DNA from: Butyricicoccus pullicaecorum
Lineage (GTDB): Bacteria; Bacillota; Clostridia; Oscillospirales; Butyricicoccaceae
Direction: 5' to 3'
NCBI GenBank assembly: GCA_021531865.1
Contig: JAFBIW010000004.1
Span: 117,574-181,573 of the forward strand
Length of the DNA: 64,000 nucleotides
Part shown: positions 1-8,314 of the stretch, piece by piece
Position numbering within the stretch: position 1 is the stretch's first letter
Layout of the letters: each line of letters starts with the position of its first letter
The notes under the pieces: generated by a model
Databases searched by the model: none
The model's input: only the letters and a program-made list of their open reading frames with translations
Told to the model about the DNA's origin: nothing
Position numbers and translations under genes: made by a program

Positions 1-626
1 GGGAAGGGTTCTCCCAACAGACGGGCGATCACGAGACTGCCCAGCCCCGAAAAGCAGCCCTTGATTGTGACGATCTCCTCCGAGCTTTTGTGGCTGATCT
101 GGCGGGTGCAGTTATTCTCAAAGCCCCAGCAGACGCACGCGCCCAGAACCATTAGGGAGCCTGCGTTCCAGGTGAAGCTGCCGCCGGCCTCGAAGCTCAG
201 GATGGCGCTGGCGGCTGTCACAAGGACGATAGCCAGCCAGAGCGTCCGGGAGATGACCTCTCGGAATACGACGAGGGCGATGATCGAGGTCGCGACGATC
301 TCAAAGTTGTTCAGCAGCGATACGCTGGCCGAGGTCGTCCGTGCGACGCCCGCCATCAGTAGGATGGGCGCGGCAATATCAAGCACGACCATTGCCGCCG
401 TATAGGGCAGCTCCTTCCGGGTCAGGGGCGCTTTCGCGCTGGGATGCCCGGTCAGGCGGCGCAGCCCGCTGTACAGCAGCAGGCCCAGTCCGGCGCCCAG
501 ATACAGGAAGGCGGCCAGCATGGTCGAGCCGACGTGCGCCAGCAGCAGCTTGGACAGCGGAATATTGACCGCATACAGCGCGGCGGCCAAAATTGCGAAG
601 AGGGTGGCGGTGTTCTGCTTATTCAT
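1..626 (-). CDS. EamA/DMT-family permease, 5' part only
   Basis: Reading the minus strand from an ATG at 626 gives an uninterrupted frame running off the window start, about 208 residues. The product begins MNKQNTATLFAILAAAL and consists almost wholly of hydrophobic helices with short polar turns; small-residue-rich helices such as GAGLGLLLYSGL and a duplicated-looking arrangement fit the EamA (drug/metabolite exporter) fold, whose members have ten helices and about 290 residues. The C-terminal third is outside the window. The upstream ribosome-binding site is weak. Substrate cannot be told. It is divergent from the WYL regulator at 742, which could control it (inference). Confidence 0.75.
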   Translation of the reverse strand, partial: MNKQNTATLFAILAAALYAVNIPLSKLLLAHVGSTMLAAFLYLGAGLGLLLYSGLRRLTGHPSAKAPLTRKELPYTAAMVVLDIAAPILLMAGVARTTSASVSLLNNFEIVATSIIALVVFREVISRTLWLAIVLVTAASAILSFEAGGSFTWNAGSLMVLGACVCWGFENNCTRQISHKSSEEIVTIKGCFSGLGSLVIARLLGEPF

Positions 627-741
627 CTTTTATGATACGCCTCGATTCCGAACGGCGGCGGGAGGGCGCAGCGCCGTTTCAATAGACTGATTGTATCATC
701 TTTTGTATCATTCGTCAAAGCATGGGTTAGGAGGAACTGGA

Positions 742-1737
742 ATGCCCAGATCACAGCGGCAGAAGCTCAAGCTGCTCTATTTGCAGAAAATCCTGCGCGC
801 GCGGACGGACGACGCCCACCGCATGAGCGCGGATGCGCTGTGCGAGGCGCTTGCGGGCTACGGCATCCACGCCGAGCGCAAGAGCATTTATGAGGATATG
901 GACGCACTGGCCGAGTTCGGGGAGGATATCCTGCGGTATCGCGGCCGGAACGCGGGCTTCGCCATCGGTGCGCGGGAATTTGAGCTGGCCGAGCTGCGCC
1001 TGCTGGCCGACGTCATCAGCTCGTCCCGTTTTCTGACTGCCCGCAAGTCGCGGGAGCTGATCGCCAAGGTTGAGAGCATGGCCAGCCGGTACGAGGCGGC
1101 CGCGCTCGGGCGGCAGGTGCACGTCGCGGGCCGCGTCAAGACGGCAAACGAGAGCATTTTCCTGAATGTAGACGCCCTGCACGCGGCGATGGCCGCCGGA
1201 GAGCAGGTCGCATTCCGGTATTTTAAATGGAGTTTATCGGAAACGGGCGGCTTTGTCAAGCAGTTCCGGCGGGAGGGCGCGGATTATATCGTCAGCCCGT
1301 GGGCGCTGATCTGGGACAACCTCAATTATTATCTCGCGGCCTATGACAGCCGTTCGCAGTCCATCCGGCATTACCGTGTGGACAAGATGGAGCGTATCCG
1401 TCGGGTGGACGCGCCGCGCGAGGGGCAGGAAGCGTGGGAGGCCGAGGATCCGGAGGAGGGACAGCGCGCAGTGTTCGGCATGTTCCACGGGGAAACGCAG
1501 ACAGTCGTTCTGTGCGCGCGGAACGAATTTGCCGACGTGCTGCGCGACCGCTTCGGCGCCGAGCTGTCTCCCTACCGGGTGGACGCGGACTGGTTCGAGG
1601 TATCGGTGCGCGTCGCGGTCAGCCCGCAGTTTTTCGGCTGGCTGGCCGGACTGGAGGGCGGCGTGCGGCCGGTCTCACCGGACGCCGTGGTCGCACAATA
1701 CCGGGAGAGCTTAAAAAATTTGCTCGCCGGGCTTTAA
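742..1737 (+). CDS. WYL-domain transcriptional regulator (YafY-like)
   Basis: The product has 331 residues. The N-terminal ~70 residues form a winged-helix-like region (KSIYEDMDALAEFG resembles the recognition part of DeoR/YafY HTH domains), and the middle has the WYL-type core with VSPWALIWDNLNYYLAAYD followed by IRHYRVDKM. Such proteins are ligand-responsive DNA-binding regulators. I chose ATG 742 because an AGGAGG box lies just upstream (729-734); the in-frame extension to 691 has no such site. It is divergent from the EamA permease at 626, a common regulator-target arrangement, but the target is inference. Confidence 0.85.
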   Translation: MPRSQRQKLKLLYLQKILRARTDDAHRMSADALCEALAGYGIHAERKSIYEDMDALAEFGEDILRYRGRNAGFAIGAREFELAELRLLADVISSSRFLTARKSRELIAKVESMASRYEAAALGRQVHVAGRVKTANESIFLNVDALHAAMAAGEQVAFRYFKWSLSETGGFVKQFRREGADYIVSPWALIWDNLNYYLAAYDSRSQSIRHYRVDKMERIRRVDAPREGQEAWEAEDPEEGQRAVFGMFHGETQTVVLCARNEFADVLRDRFGAELSPYRVDADWFEVSVRVAVSPQFFGWLAGLEGGVRPVSPDAVVAQYRESLKNLLAGL

Positions 1738-1799
1738 AGTCCTGCGTATTGGACACTTTCTTTGCTATACTGGAGATAACAAAGAAAGGAGAATGCAAA

Positions 1800-1925
1800 A
1801 TGCAGGGTTATCGGATTCAAAATGTTGCGGGTCATGTCGAAGTTTATGACGCGGATGGTGTTTTTTGCTTCTCCGCGGACAATACGCAGGAGGCGATGGA
1901 CGAGCTGCGCGAGATGGCCGCATAA
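1800..1925 (+). CDS. small hypothetical protein, 41 residues
   Basis: A short frame starts at ATG 1800 after an AAAGGAG box and ends 14 bases before the next gene. The product (MQGYRIQNVAGHVEVYDADG...) is acidic, with no signal peptide or membrane segment, and its C-terminus (TQEAMDELREMAA) looks like an amphipathic helix. I do not recognise a family. Close spacing to the radical SAM gene suggests co-transcription. Confidence 0.5.
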   Translation: MQGYRIQNVAGHVEVYDADGVFCFSADNTQEAMDELREMAA

Positions 1926-1939
1926 ATCAGGAGGCATCC

Positions 1940-2839
1940 ATGGAAACAGCATATACCCATTGCACCCTCTGCCCGCGCGCCTGCGGGGTCGACCGCACGG
2001 CCGGTGCGCGCGGCTTTTGCGGGGCGGACGACACGATGTACGTCGCGCGCGCCGCACTGCACCCTTGGGAGGAACCGCCGATCTCGGGTACGCGCGGCTC
2101 GGGCACGGTCTTTTTCGCGCACTGCACGCTGGGCTGTGTGTTCTGCCAGAATCGCTCGATCAGCCGCCGGGGAGCGGACAGCGGCAAGGCGGTCACGCCC
2201 GAGCGGCTGGCCGAAATTTGTATGGAATTACAGGCGCGGGGTGCGCATAACATCAATCTGGTGACCGCGTCCCACTATGCGCCCTCGGTCGCCCGCGCCC
2301 TGCGGCTGGCGCGCGCCGAGGGACTGTGCATCCCGGTCGTATACAACACCGGCGGCTTTGAGACGGTCGAAACGCTGCGCCTTCTGGACGGTCTGGTAGA
2401 CGTCTACCTGCCCGATTTCAAGTATTACAGCAGCTACTACGCCGGACTGTATTCCGCCGCGCCCGATTATCCCGACTTCGCGCGCGAGGCGATTGGGGAG
2501 ATGGTGCGGCAGACCGGCGCGCCCGTCTTTGATGCGGACGGCCTGCTCGTGCGGGGCACGGTCATCCGGCACCTGATGCTGCCCGGTCTGGCCGGGGACA
2601 CCGCGCAGGTGCTGCGCTGCATCGCCGAACAGTGGGGCGACCGCGTGCTTGTCAGCCTGATGCGGCAGTACACTCCGTTTGAGATGGACGCGCATCCCGA
2701 GCTTGACCGGCGGATCACCGACGCGGAATACGCCGAAGCGGTCGAGCAGTTTTCGACGCTCGGCTTGTCCGGTTTTTTGCAGGACGGCGAATCCATCAGC
2801 GAGAGCTTCATTCCCGCGTTTGACGGCGAAGGCGTGTAA
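1940..2839 (+). CDS. radical SAM protein of the PflX/COG1313 type
   Basis: The 299-residue product has the radical SAM cluster motif CTLGCVFCQN (CxxxCxxC) near residue 70, preceded by an N-terminal cysteine set (CTLCPRACGV, then GFCG) typical of COG1313 proteins related to pyruvate-formate-lyase activases. The family is expected to bind a 4Fe-4S cluster and cleave S-adenosylmethionine to a 5'-deoxyadenosyl radical; its physiological substrate is unsettled. The start at 1940 follows a strong AGGAGG. No glycyl-radical enzyme gene is adjacent, so its partner is unknown. Confidence 0.85.
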   Translation: METAYTHCTLCPRACGVDRTAGARGFCGADDTMYVARAALHPWEEPPISGTRGSGTVFFAHCTLGCVFCQNRSISRRGADSGKAVTPERLAEICMELQARGAHNINLVTASHYAPSVARALRLARAEGLCIPVVYNTGGFETVETLRLLDGLVDVYLPDFKYYSSYYAGLYSAAPDYPDFAREAIGEMVRQTGAPVFDADGLLVRGTVIRHLMLPGLAGDTAQVLRCIAEQWGDRVLVSLMRQYTPFEMDAHPELDRRITDAEYAEAVEQFSTLGLSGFLQDGESISESFIPAFDGEGV

Positions 2840-2894
2840 AATCGGATTGACAGGCGGCTGATGCCGTGCTACAATGTCAATATATCGAAGAAAA

Positions 2895-3180
2895 GCGATG
2901 AAAAGGAAAGTATGCCGCTTCGGAAAGCGCAGAGAGCCCCGGTTGGTGGAAAGGGGTCTGGAGGGAACGGCGGAAAATGGCCTTGGAGCTGCGTACCGAC
3001 CTGCGCTGCGGCGCATTTAGGATACGATGGGCGCGCCCATTACAGCGTCAGAGTATCGAAGCCTCCGGGCTTTCCGTACTTGCAGAGGTCCGCCGCCGTG
3101 AGGCGCGGATGAATTTAAGGTGGTAACACGAAGCAGCTTTGCTCTCGTCCTTGAACTGTCAGGGACGAGGGCTTTTTTGT
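2895..3180 (+). promoter_or_regulatory. T-box riboswitch with terminator, specifier codon probably AUG (Met)
   Basis: Conserved T-box parts occur in order: GATGAAAAGGAAAGTA (2897-2912); stem I apical region with AGAGAG and GGTTGGTGGAAA (2931-2952); specifier-loop strand GGAAAATGGCCTTGGAGC (2972-2989); T-box sequence AAGGTGGTAACACG (3117-3130); and an 11-bp terminator CTCGTCCTTGA/TCAGGGACGAG (3144-3169) followed by six T. Aligned from memory with the B. subtilis glyQS leader (GAA-A-codon, six bases, GAG), the specifier is ATG at 2977-2979; a one-base shift would read TGG (Trp). Uncharged tRNA should allow read-through into the acetyltransferase at 3232. Confidence 0.92.
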
Positions 3181-3231
3181 TCCCTTTTCCCGGCATCTGC
3201 AACATGAAATCAGAGAAAAGGGGACAGAATT

Positions 3232-3735
3232 ATGCAAATCATCATTCGCAATTGGAAATTGGAGGATGCGGCCGGACTGGCCGCGCAGGCAAACGACCCG
3301 GGCGTGTCGGACAAGCTGCGCAATACGTTTCCCTACCCGTACACCGAGGAGGACGCGGCATTTTTCATCAATATCGCGCGGCGCACCCATTGTGACCGGG
3401 GCTGGCACCGATGTATCGAGGTGGATGGCCGGGTCGCCGGCGGCGTGAGCCTGCGATTCGGCGACGACGTGCTCTGCTGCTGCGGCGAGCTGGGCTGCTG
3501 GCTGGGTCGGGATTACTGGAACCGGGGCATTGCGACCGAGGCCGTGCGCATCGTCTGCGAGCGGGCATTTCAGGAGACCGAGCTTGTGCGCATCGAGGCC
3601 GAGGTCTTCTCGAACAATCCGGGCGCGATCCGGGTGCTCGAGAAAAACTGCTTCCAGCGCGAGGGCTATTTCTGCAACCGGATCTGCAAGCACGACCGCC
3701 TGTACGATTCGATCCTGTTCGCGACATTCAAATGA
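3232..3735 (+). CDS. GNAT-family N-acetyltransferase under T-box control
   Basis: The 167-residue product fits the Acetyltransf_3 (RimJ/RimL-like) group. It opens MQIIIRNWKLEDAAGLA and has the acetyl-CoA-binding region LGRDYWNRGIATEAVRIVCE near residues 90-108, followed by VFSNNPGAIRVLEKNCF, a usual GNAT segment. ATG 3232 follows AAAAGGGGAC. The substrate is unknown; the T-box leader directly upstream implies that it rises when a particular tRNA (probably tRNA-Met) is uncharged, which would fit an enzyme acting on an amino acid, a toxic analogue or a peptide (inference). A terminator follows at once, so the unit is monocistronic. Confidence 0.88.
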   Translation: MQIIIRNWKLEDAAGLAAQANDPGVSDKLRNTFPYPYTEEDAAFFINIARRTHCDRGWHRCIEVDGRVAGGVSLRFGDDVLCCCGELGCWLGRDYWNRGIATEAVRIVCERAFQETELVRIEAEVFSNNPGAIRVLEKNCFQREGYFCNRICKHDRLYDSILFATFK

Positions 3736-3737
3736 AA

Positions 3738-3774
3738 AAAAGATCCTCCTGTGCTCGGCAGGAGGACCTTTTCA
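3738..3774. terminator. bidirectional terminator between convergent genes
   Basis: The hairpin TCCTCCTG / CAGGAGGA has a seven-base loop, with an A-run on the left and CCTTTT on the right, so it can stop both the acetyltransferase and the converging dap operon. Confidence 0.85.
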
Positions 3775-3786
3775 TACAATTCACTT

Positions 3787-4551
3787 TTACTTCATCGAAG
3801 CGATGACGTGGCTCATGTTGTACAGACCGGGCTGGGTCTGTCCCGCGAGGAAGACGGCGGCGTTGACCGCGCCGGACGCGAAAACGTCACGCGAGAGGGC
3901 GGAGTGCTTGACCTCGATGACCTCGTCGCGGCCGCAGAACAGCACGCTGTGCTCGCCCACGATCGTGCCGCCCCGGATCGAGTGCATACCGATCTCGTGC
4001 GCCGGGCGCTTTTCGCGGCGCTCGTGGCGGTCATAGACGTATTCAGGCTCGTAGGGCAGGGCTTCGGAGACCGCGTCGGCCAGCATCAGCGCGGTGCCGC
4101 TCGGCGCGTCCAGCTTCTGGTTGTGGTGGGCCTCGACGATCTCGACGTCGTAGTCCGCGCCCAGGACAGACGCGCATTTGCGCAGCAGATCCATCATCAG
4201 ATTGATGCCGAGGGACATATTGCCCGAGCGGAAGAGCGGAATCTCCTTGGAAGCGGCGTCGATGGCGGCGAGCTGTTCGGTCGAAAGGCCGGTCGTGCAG
4301 ATGACGGCCGGGACGCGGCGCGTCAGACAGAAGGCCAGCAGAGCGTCGACCGCGGACGCGTTCGAGAAGTCGATAACGACGTCGATCTGCTCGGTGCAGG
4401 CGGACGGGTCAGCGTAGACCGGATAATCGGCCAGACGGACGGCGTTCACGTCAAAGCCGGCGACGATCCGCATCTCGGGCTTGCCCGCGACGATCTCGGT
4501 GATGACGCGTCCCATGCGGCCGTTGCAGCCGGAAAGTGCGATGTTCAGCAT
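3787..4551 (-). CDS. dapB: 4-hydroxy-tetrahydrodipicolinate reductase
   Basis: DapB reduces 4-hydroxy-tetrahydrodipicolinate to tetrahydrodipicolinate with NAD(P)H in lysine and diaminopimelate synthesis. The 254-residue product has the Rossmann start LSGCNGRMG (residues 6-14) and the catalytic/substrate stretch EAHHNQKLDAPSGTA, both diagnostic. The start at 4551 (MLNIALSG) has an AAGGAG box upstream; the longer in-frame version would overlap dapA. It is last in asd-dapA-dapB, 23 bases after dapA, and falls under the lysine riboswitch. Length is normal for the family (240-270). Confidence 0.96.
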   Translation of the reverse strand: MLNIALSGCNGRMGRVITEIVAGKPEMRIVAGFDVNAVRLADYPVYADPSACTEQIDVVIDFSNASAVDALLAFCLTRRVPAVICTTGLSTEQLAAIDAASKEIPLFRSGNMSLGINLMMDLLRKCASVLGADYDVEIVEAHHNQKLDAPSGTALMLADAVSEALPYEPEYVYDRHERREKRPAHEIGMHSIRGGTIVGEHSVLFCGRDEVIEVKHSALSRDVFASGAVNAAVFLAGQTQPGLYNMSHVIASMK

Positions 4552-4574
4552 AACGGTATGGCTCCTTTGGCAGA

Positions 4575-5465
4575 TCAGATCTTGCAGCCCATGCGGTCGA
4601 GCTCGGCCTTCAGCATGGCGGTGTGCTCGGCGGACAGCTCGACGAGGGGCAGGCGCAGGTCGCCGACCTTCCAGCCCAGCAGCTCCATGGCCTTCTTGAC
4701 CGGGATCGGGTTGACCTCGCAGAACAGGGCGTTGATGAGGTCGAGGTAGTCGAGCTGCAGGCGGGTGGCCTCGGCGTACTTGCCCTCGAGGCACAGGCGG
4801 GTGATCTCGTGCGCCTCGGTCGGCGCGACGTTCGACAGGACGGAAATAACGCCCTTGCCGCCCAGCGACATAAGCGGGACGATCTGGTCGTCATTGCCCG
4901 ACCAGAAGTTCAGCTCATCGCCGCACAGGTGCATGGCCTCGGCCAGCAGAGAGAAGTTGCCGCTCGCTTCCTTCGCGCCGTTGATATTCGGGTGCTTGGA
5001 CAGCTCGAAATAGGTCTGGGCGGTGAAGGACATGCCGGTGCGGCTGGGCACGTTGTACAGGATGACCGGGCAGTCGCTGCAATCGGCAATCGCGTTGAAG
5101 TGGGCGATCAGGCCGCGCTGAGTGGTCTTGTTGTAGTAGGGCGTGACCGAGAGAACGGCGTCCGCGCCGCAGGCAGCGGCCTCGCGGGTGAGCTGGATGG
5201 CGGTCTGGGTGTCGTTCGAGCCGGCGCCCGCGATGACCGGGACGCGGCCGGCAACATAGTCGCAGCCGAAGCGGATGACCTCGGCGTGCTCCTCGATGGT
5301 CATGGCGGAGGCTTCGCCGGTGGTGCCGACGATGACGATGGCGTCGGTGCCGTGGGCGATCTGGTGGTCGATGATCTTCTTGAATTCCTCGTAGTCAACC
5401 TCGCCGGTGGGCTTGAAGGGGGTGACGATCGCGACGGCCGCGCCGGTAAATACAGGCTTTTTCAT
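4575..5465 (-). CDS. dapA: 4-hydroxy-tetrahydrodipicolinate synthase
   Basis: DapA condenses aspartate semialdehyde with pyruvate. The 296-residue TIM-barrel protein has VGTTGEA (46-52), the catalytic tyrosine in LYNVPSRTG (Y137) and the Schiff-base lysine K165 in GAKEASGN. The start at 5465 (MKKPVFTGAA) has a perfect AGGAGG. It is 20 bases downstream of asd and upstream of dapB, so the three consecutive steps share one transcript. Feedback by lysine on the enzyme cannot be judged; transcription is set by the riboswitch. Confidence 0.96.
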   Translation of the reverse strand: MKKPVFTGAAVAIVTPFKPTGEVDYEEFKKIIDHQIAHGTDAIVIVGTTGEASAMTIEEHAEVIRFGCDYVAGRVPVIAGAGSNDTQTAIQLTREAAACGADAVLSVTPYYNKTTQRGLIAHFNAIADCSDCPVILYNVPSRTGMSFTAQTYFELSKHPNINGAKEASGNFSLLAEAMHLCGDELNFWSGNDDQIVPLMSLGGKGVISVLSNVAPTEAHEITRLCLEGKYAEATRLQLDYLDLINALFCEVNPIPVKKAMELLGWKVGDLRLPLVELSAEHTAMLKAELDRMGCKI

Positions 5466-5485
5466 AGGGTAAGACCTCCTAACAA

Positions 5486-6565
5486 TCAGTCGATGTAACC
5501 CTCTGCACACAGCAGCTCGGCCAGCAGGACAGCGCCGCCCGCCGCGCCGCGCAGAGTATTGTGGGACAGGCTGACAAACTTGTAATCGAACAGGGAGTCC
5601 TCGCGCAGACGGCCGATGGAAACGCCCATGCCGCCCTCGAGGTCACGATCCAGACGGGTCTGGGGACGGTTGTCTTCCTCAAAGTAGGTCAGGAAATGCT
5701 GGGGGGCGGAGGGGAGCTTCAGCTCCTGCGCGCGGCCTTCATAGGTACGCCACTTTTCAATGATCTCCTCCTTGGAGGCCTTGTTCCTGAGCTTGACGAA
5801 GACAGACGCCATGTGGCCGTCCGAAACGGGCACGCGCAGGCACTGTGCGGTGATCTTGGGGGAGGTGGCCGGAACGATGCGGTCGCCTTCGATGTGACCC
5901 CAGACCTTCATCGGCTCAACCTCGGACTTTTCCTCCTCGCCGCCGATGTAGGGGATGACGTTGTCGATCATCTCGGGCCAGGTCTCGAAGGTCTTGCCCG
6001 CGCCCGAAATCGCCTGATAGGTGGAAACGGCGACTTCCTCAACGCCCAGATCCCAGATGGCGGAGAGGGCGGGAACGTAGCTCTGGATGGAGCAGTTGGA
6101 CTTGACGGCGATGAAGCCGCGCTTGGTCCCCAGGCGCTTGCGCTGGGAAGCGATGATCTCGGCGTGGCCGGCGTTGACCTCGGGGATGATCATGGGGACA
6201 TCCGGGGTCAGGCGGTGCGCGCTGTTGTTCGAGATGACCGGGCACTCGAGCTTGGCGTAGCGCTCCTCGAGAGCGCGGATCTCATCCTTCTTCATATCGA
6301 CGGCACAGAAGATGAAATCGACCTTGGAGGCCAGCTCCTCGGCGTCCGCGGTGGCGTCCAGCAGGACCATGTCCTTCATGGCCTCCGGGATCGGACGGGT
6401 CATCTTCCAGCGGCCTTCAACGGCCTCGGCATAGGTCTTGCCCTTGTTGCGGCCGGACGCGGCGAGCGCGACGACATGGAACCAGGGATGATTTTCAAGC
6501 AGAAGGGAAAAACGCTGGCCGACCATGCCGGTCGCGCCGACGATACCTACCTGATACTGCTTCAT
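5486..6565 (-). CDS. asd: aspartate-semialdehyde dehydrogenase, archaeal/fungal-type
   Basis: This enzyme makes aspartate semialdehyde from aspartyl phosphate, the branch substrate for lysine, methionine and threonine. The 359-residue product has the NADP motif GATGMVGQRF (10-19), active-site C158 in KSNCSIQ, and the C-terminal DLEGGMGVSIGRL. MVGQRF and the overall length place it with the archaeal/fungal-like subclass rather than the E. coli form. The start at 6565 follows TAGGAGGAATCCC. It is the first gene after the lysine riboswitch. Confidence 0.95.
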   Translation of the reverse strand: MKQYQVGIVGATGMVGQRFSLLLENHPWFHVVALAASGRNKGKTYAEAVEGRWKMTRPIPEAMKDMVLLDATADAEELASKVDFIFCAVDMKKDEIRALEERYAKLECPVISNNSAHRLTPDVPMIIPEVNAGHAEIIASQRKRLGTKRGFIAVKSNCSIQSYVPALSAIWDLGVEEVAVSTYQAISGAGKTFETWPEMIDNVIPYIGGEEEKSEVEPMKVWGHIEGDRIVPATSPKITAQCLRVPVSDGHMASVFVKLRNKASKEEIIEKWRTYEGRAQELKLPSAPQHFLTYFEEDNRPQTRLDRDLEGGMGVSIGRLREDSLFDYKFVSLSHNTLRGAAGGAVLLAELLCAEGYID

Positions 6566-6621
6566 GATTTGGGATTCCTCCTAACAGTTTTCTACCATAG
6601 CGTGAAATACTCGACAGATAA

Positions 6622-6646
6622 GAAAAAAACCGGTTGAAAAACCGGC
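6622..6646 (-). terminator. expression-platform terminator of the lysine riboswitch
   Basis: On the minus strand, GCCGGTTTTTCAACCGG is followed by seven T. It lies between the lysine aptamer and asd, so lysine binding should favour this stop and end transcription before the operon. Confidence 0.85.
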
Positions 6647-6687
6647 ATGGACTATACTATAATGGAAAGACAGGATTGTCATCCCAT

Positions 6688-6866
6688 AAGTGATAGCGCT
6701 CCACCGGCATGAGACATGCTGATGACAGACGATGGGATGTTCTCCAAACCGTCCAGGCAGGGCATCCCGCAATGGGCCGCGCCTTCGGCGGAGTCCCCTT
6801 TTTCGAATGGTCAACGGGGTTGCGGCCCCTGACAGACGATACTGATGAACACCGCGCCTCTATCTG
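6688..6866 (-). promoter_or_regulatory. lysine riboswitch (L-box) controlling asd-dapA-dapB
   Basis: Reading the minus strand: GATAGAGGCGCGG, then TTCATCAGTAT, AAAAAGGGGACTCCGCCGAAGG, and at the far end GGTGGAGCGCTATCA. AGAGG-GCG, GGGGA...GCCGAAGG and GGAG-GCTATC are the core signatures of the L-box aptamer, in the right order and over ~175 nt. The terminator 6646-6622 completes it. Target genes are lysine synthesis genes, as expected. Confidence 0.95.
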
Positions 6867-6899
6867 TAGGAATTTCGTTATGTAACGTATGCATTCTTT

Positions 6900-6928
6900 A
6901 TTCTATGGCACGGTTCTTCTTTTGTCAA
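6900..6928 (-). promoter_or_regulatory. sigma-A promoter of the lysine operon
   Basis: On the minus strand, TTGACA (6928-6923), 17 bp, then TAGAAT (6905-6900). The start point should fall near 6893, about 27 nt before the aptamer. Confidence 0.85.
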
Positions 6929-6952
6929 TAGACAAACGCGAAGGAGATGGCT

Positions 6953-8272
6953 ATGAAACGTATTTTTTCAGCGATTTTGTCGTGTGCGTTGTGCGTACCG
7001 CTGTTTTTGCCCCCCGCGCGGGCGGCCTCTGATCCGGTCGTCCGGGTGGGGCTGGCCTACGGCGCGTCCGCGCAGGAGGCCTCCCGGCTGGAGGCGGCGG
7101 ACGGCGCGGGCTGGACGGTCGGTGAGATGCGCGGCACCTCCTTCGTCAGCCGCGAGACCCTTTCCTGCGCGGTGCTCACGGTCGAGCCGGACGGTACGGG
7201 CTTGAGACTGGTGGACGCGGACGCCGGCCGGACGGTCTACGAGACCGACGCGGACGAGCTTGCGCTCTCGGCGCTCGGCCGGCTGACGCTGTTCGGCCAG
7301 AACCGGTACGAGGGCGACTTTGTGTGCCGCAATACGGACGGAAGGGTCACTGTCATCAACTACATCGGTCTGGAGGACTACATCAAGGGCGTCGTGCCCT
7401 ATGAGATGACCGCGAGCTGGCCGCGCGAGGCGCTCAAGGCGCAGGCTGTCTGCGTGCGCTCCTATGCCGACGGGCAGATGGGCAAGCACGAGAGTCAGGG
7501 CTTTGACCTGTGCGCCTCCACCCACTGCGAGACCTACCGCGGCACCGGCCGCGCCACGGCCAATTCGGACGCGGCGGTCGAGGAAACCAAGGGTGAATAC
7601 CTGTGGTACAACGGGAAGAAGGTCGTCGGCTATTATTTCTCGTCGGACGGCGGCGCGACCGAGGACGCGGCCAACGTCTGGGGCGGCAGTCTGCCCTATC
7701 TGACCGGCGTGCCCGACCCCTATGAAAACACGGCCGAGGCGCTCAACGGCACGTGGTCGGTCGCGCTGACGGCGGCGCAGGCGGCGGAAAAGCTGCGTGC
7801 GGCCGGGCATACGATCGGCACGGTTGCGTCCATCCAGATCACCGGCCGCACCGCGATGGGCAACGTCGCCGAGCTGACCGTGACCGACACGGCGGGCACA
7901 AAGGTGAAGCTGACCCGCGCGGCCTGCCGGTCGGTCTTCGGCCTGAACAGCATCCGCTATTCGGTTTCGGGCGGCACGGCCGCCGCAGCGCCTGCCGCCT
8001 CGAATGTCGTCTATGTGATCGGCGCGGACGGCGTGAAACGTCAGGTCGCGCTGAGCGGCTGCTCGATGCTCACAAGCGCCGGCTTGAAGCCTGTGACGAC
8101 GGCGGCTCAGACGACAGACACGTCTGCTGCAGGCGACAGCTTTACCTTCACCGGTACGGGCTGGGGTCACAGCGTCGGCATGAGCCAGTACGGCGCGAAG
8201 GCAATGGCCGAGCAGGGCTTTCCTTACGACCGTATCTTACAATATTACTTCACCGGCATCGAGGTTCGGTGA
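6953..8272 (+). CDS. SpoIID/LytB-domain protein, secreted
   Basis: The 439-residue product starts with a signal peptide (MKRIFSAILSCALCVPLFL, then ARAAS). The SpoIID/LytB domain is clear: INYIGLEDYIKGVVPYEM, then LKAQAVCVRSYA, and the family-ending GTGWGHSVGMSQYGAKAMA. SpoIID is the lytic transglycosylase of the engulfment machine that cleaves glycan strands left by the SpoIIP amidase. This protein is longer than B. subtilis SpoIID (~340) and has no spoIIP/spoIIM neighbours, so it may be a paralogue. ATG 6953 was preferred to 6947 because AAGGAG ends at 6946. Confidence 0.82.
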   Translation: MKRIFSAILSCALCVPLFLPPARAASDPVVRVGLAYGASAQEASRLEAADGAGWTVGEMRGTSFVSRETLSCAVLTVEPDGTGLRLVDADAGRTVYETDADELALSALGRLTLFGQNRYEGDFVCRNTDGRVTVINYIGLEDYIKGVVPYEMTASWPREALKAQAVCVRSYADGQMGKHESQGFDLCASTHCETYRGTGRATANSDAAVEETKGEYLWYNGKKVVGYYFSSDGGATEDAANVWGGSLPYLTGVPDPYENTAEALNGTWSVALTAAQAAEKLRAAGHTIGTVASIQITGRTAMGNVAELTVTDTAGTKVKLTRAACRSVFGLNSIRYSVSGGTAAAAPAASNVVYVIGADGVKRQVALSGCSMLTSAGLKPVTTAAQTTDTSAAGDSFTFTGTGWGHSVGMSQYGAKAMAEQGFPYDRILQYYFTGIEVR

Positions 8273-8314
8273 TTCCAAATAAGGAGGAGGCCGGGAACAC
8301 GCCCGGCGCATACT

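Noticed and set aside
8273..8314. preQ1 riboswitch before queA-tgt
   Set aside because: Only 42 bases separate SpoIID and queA, with no aptamer core.
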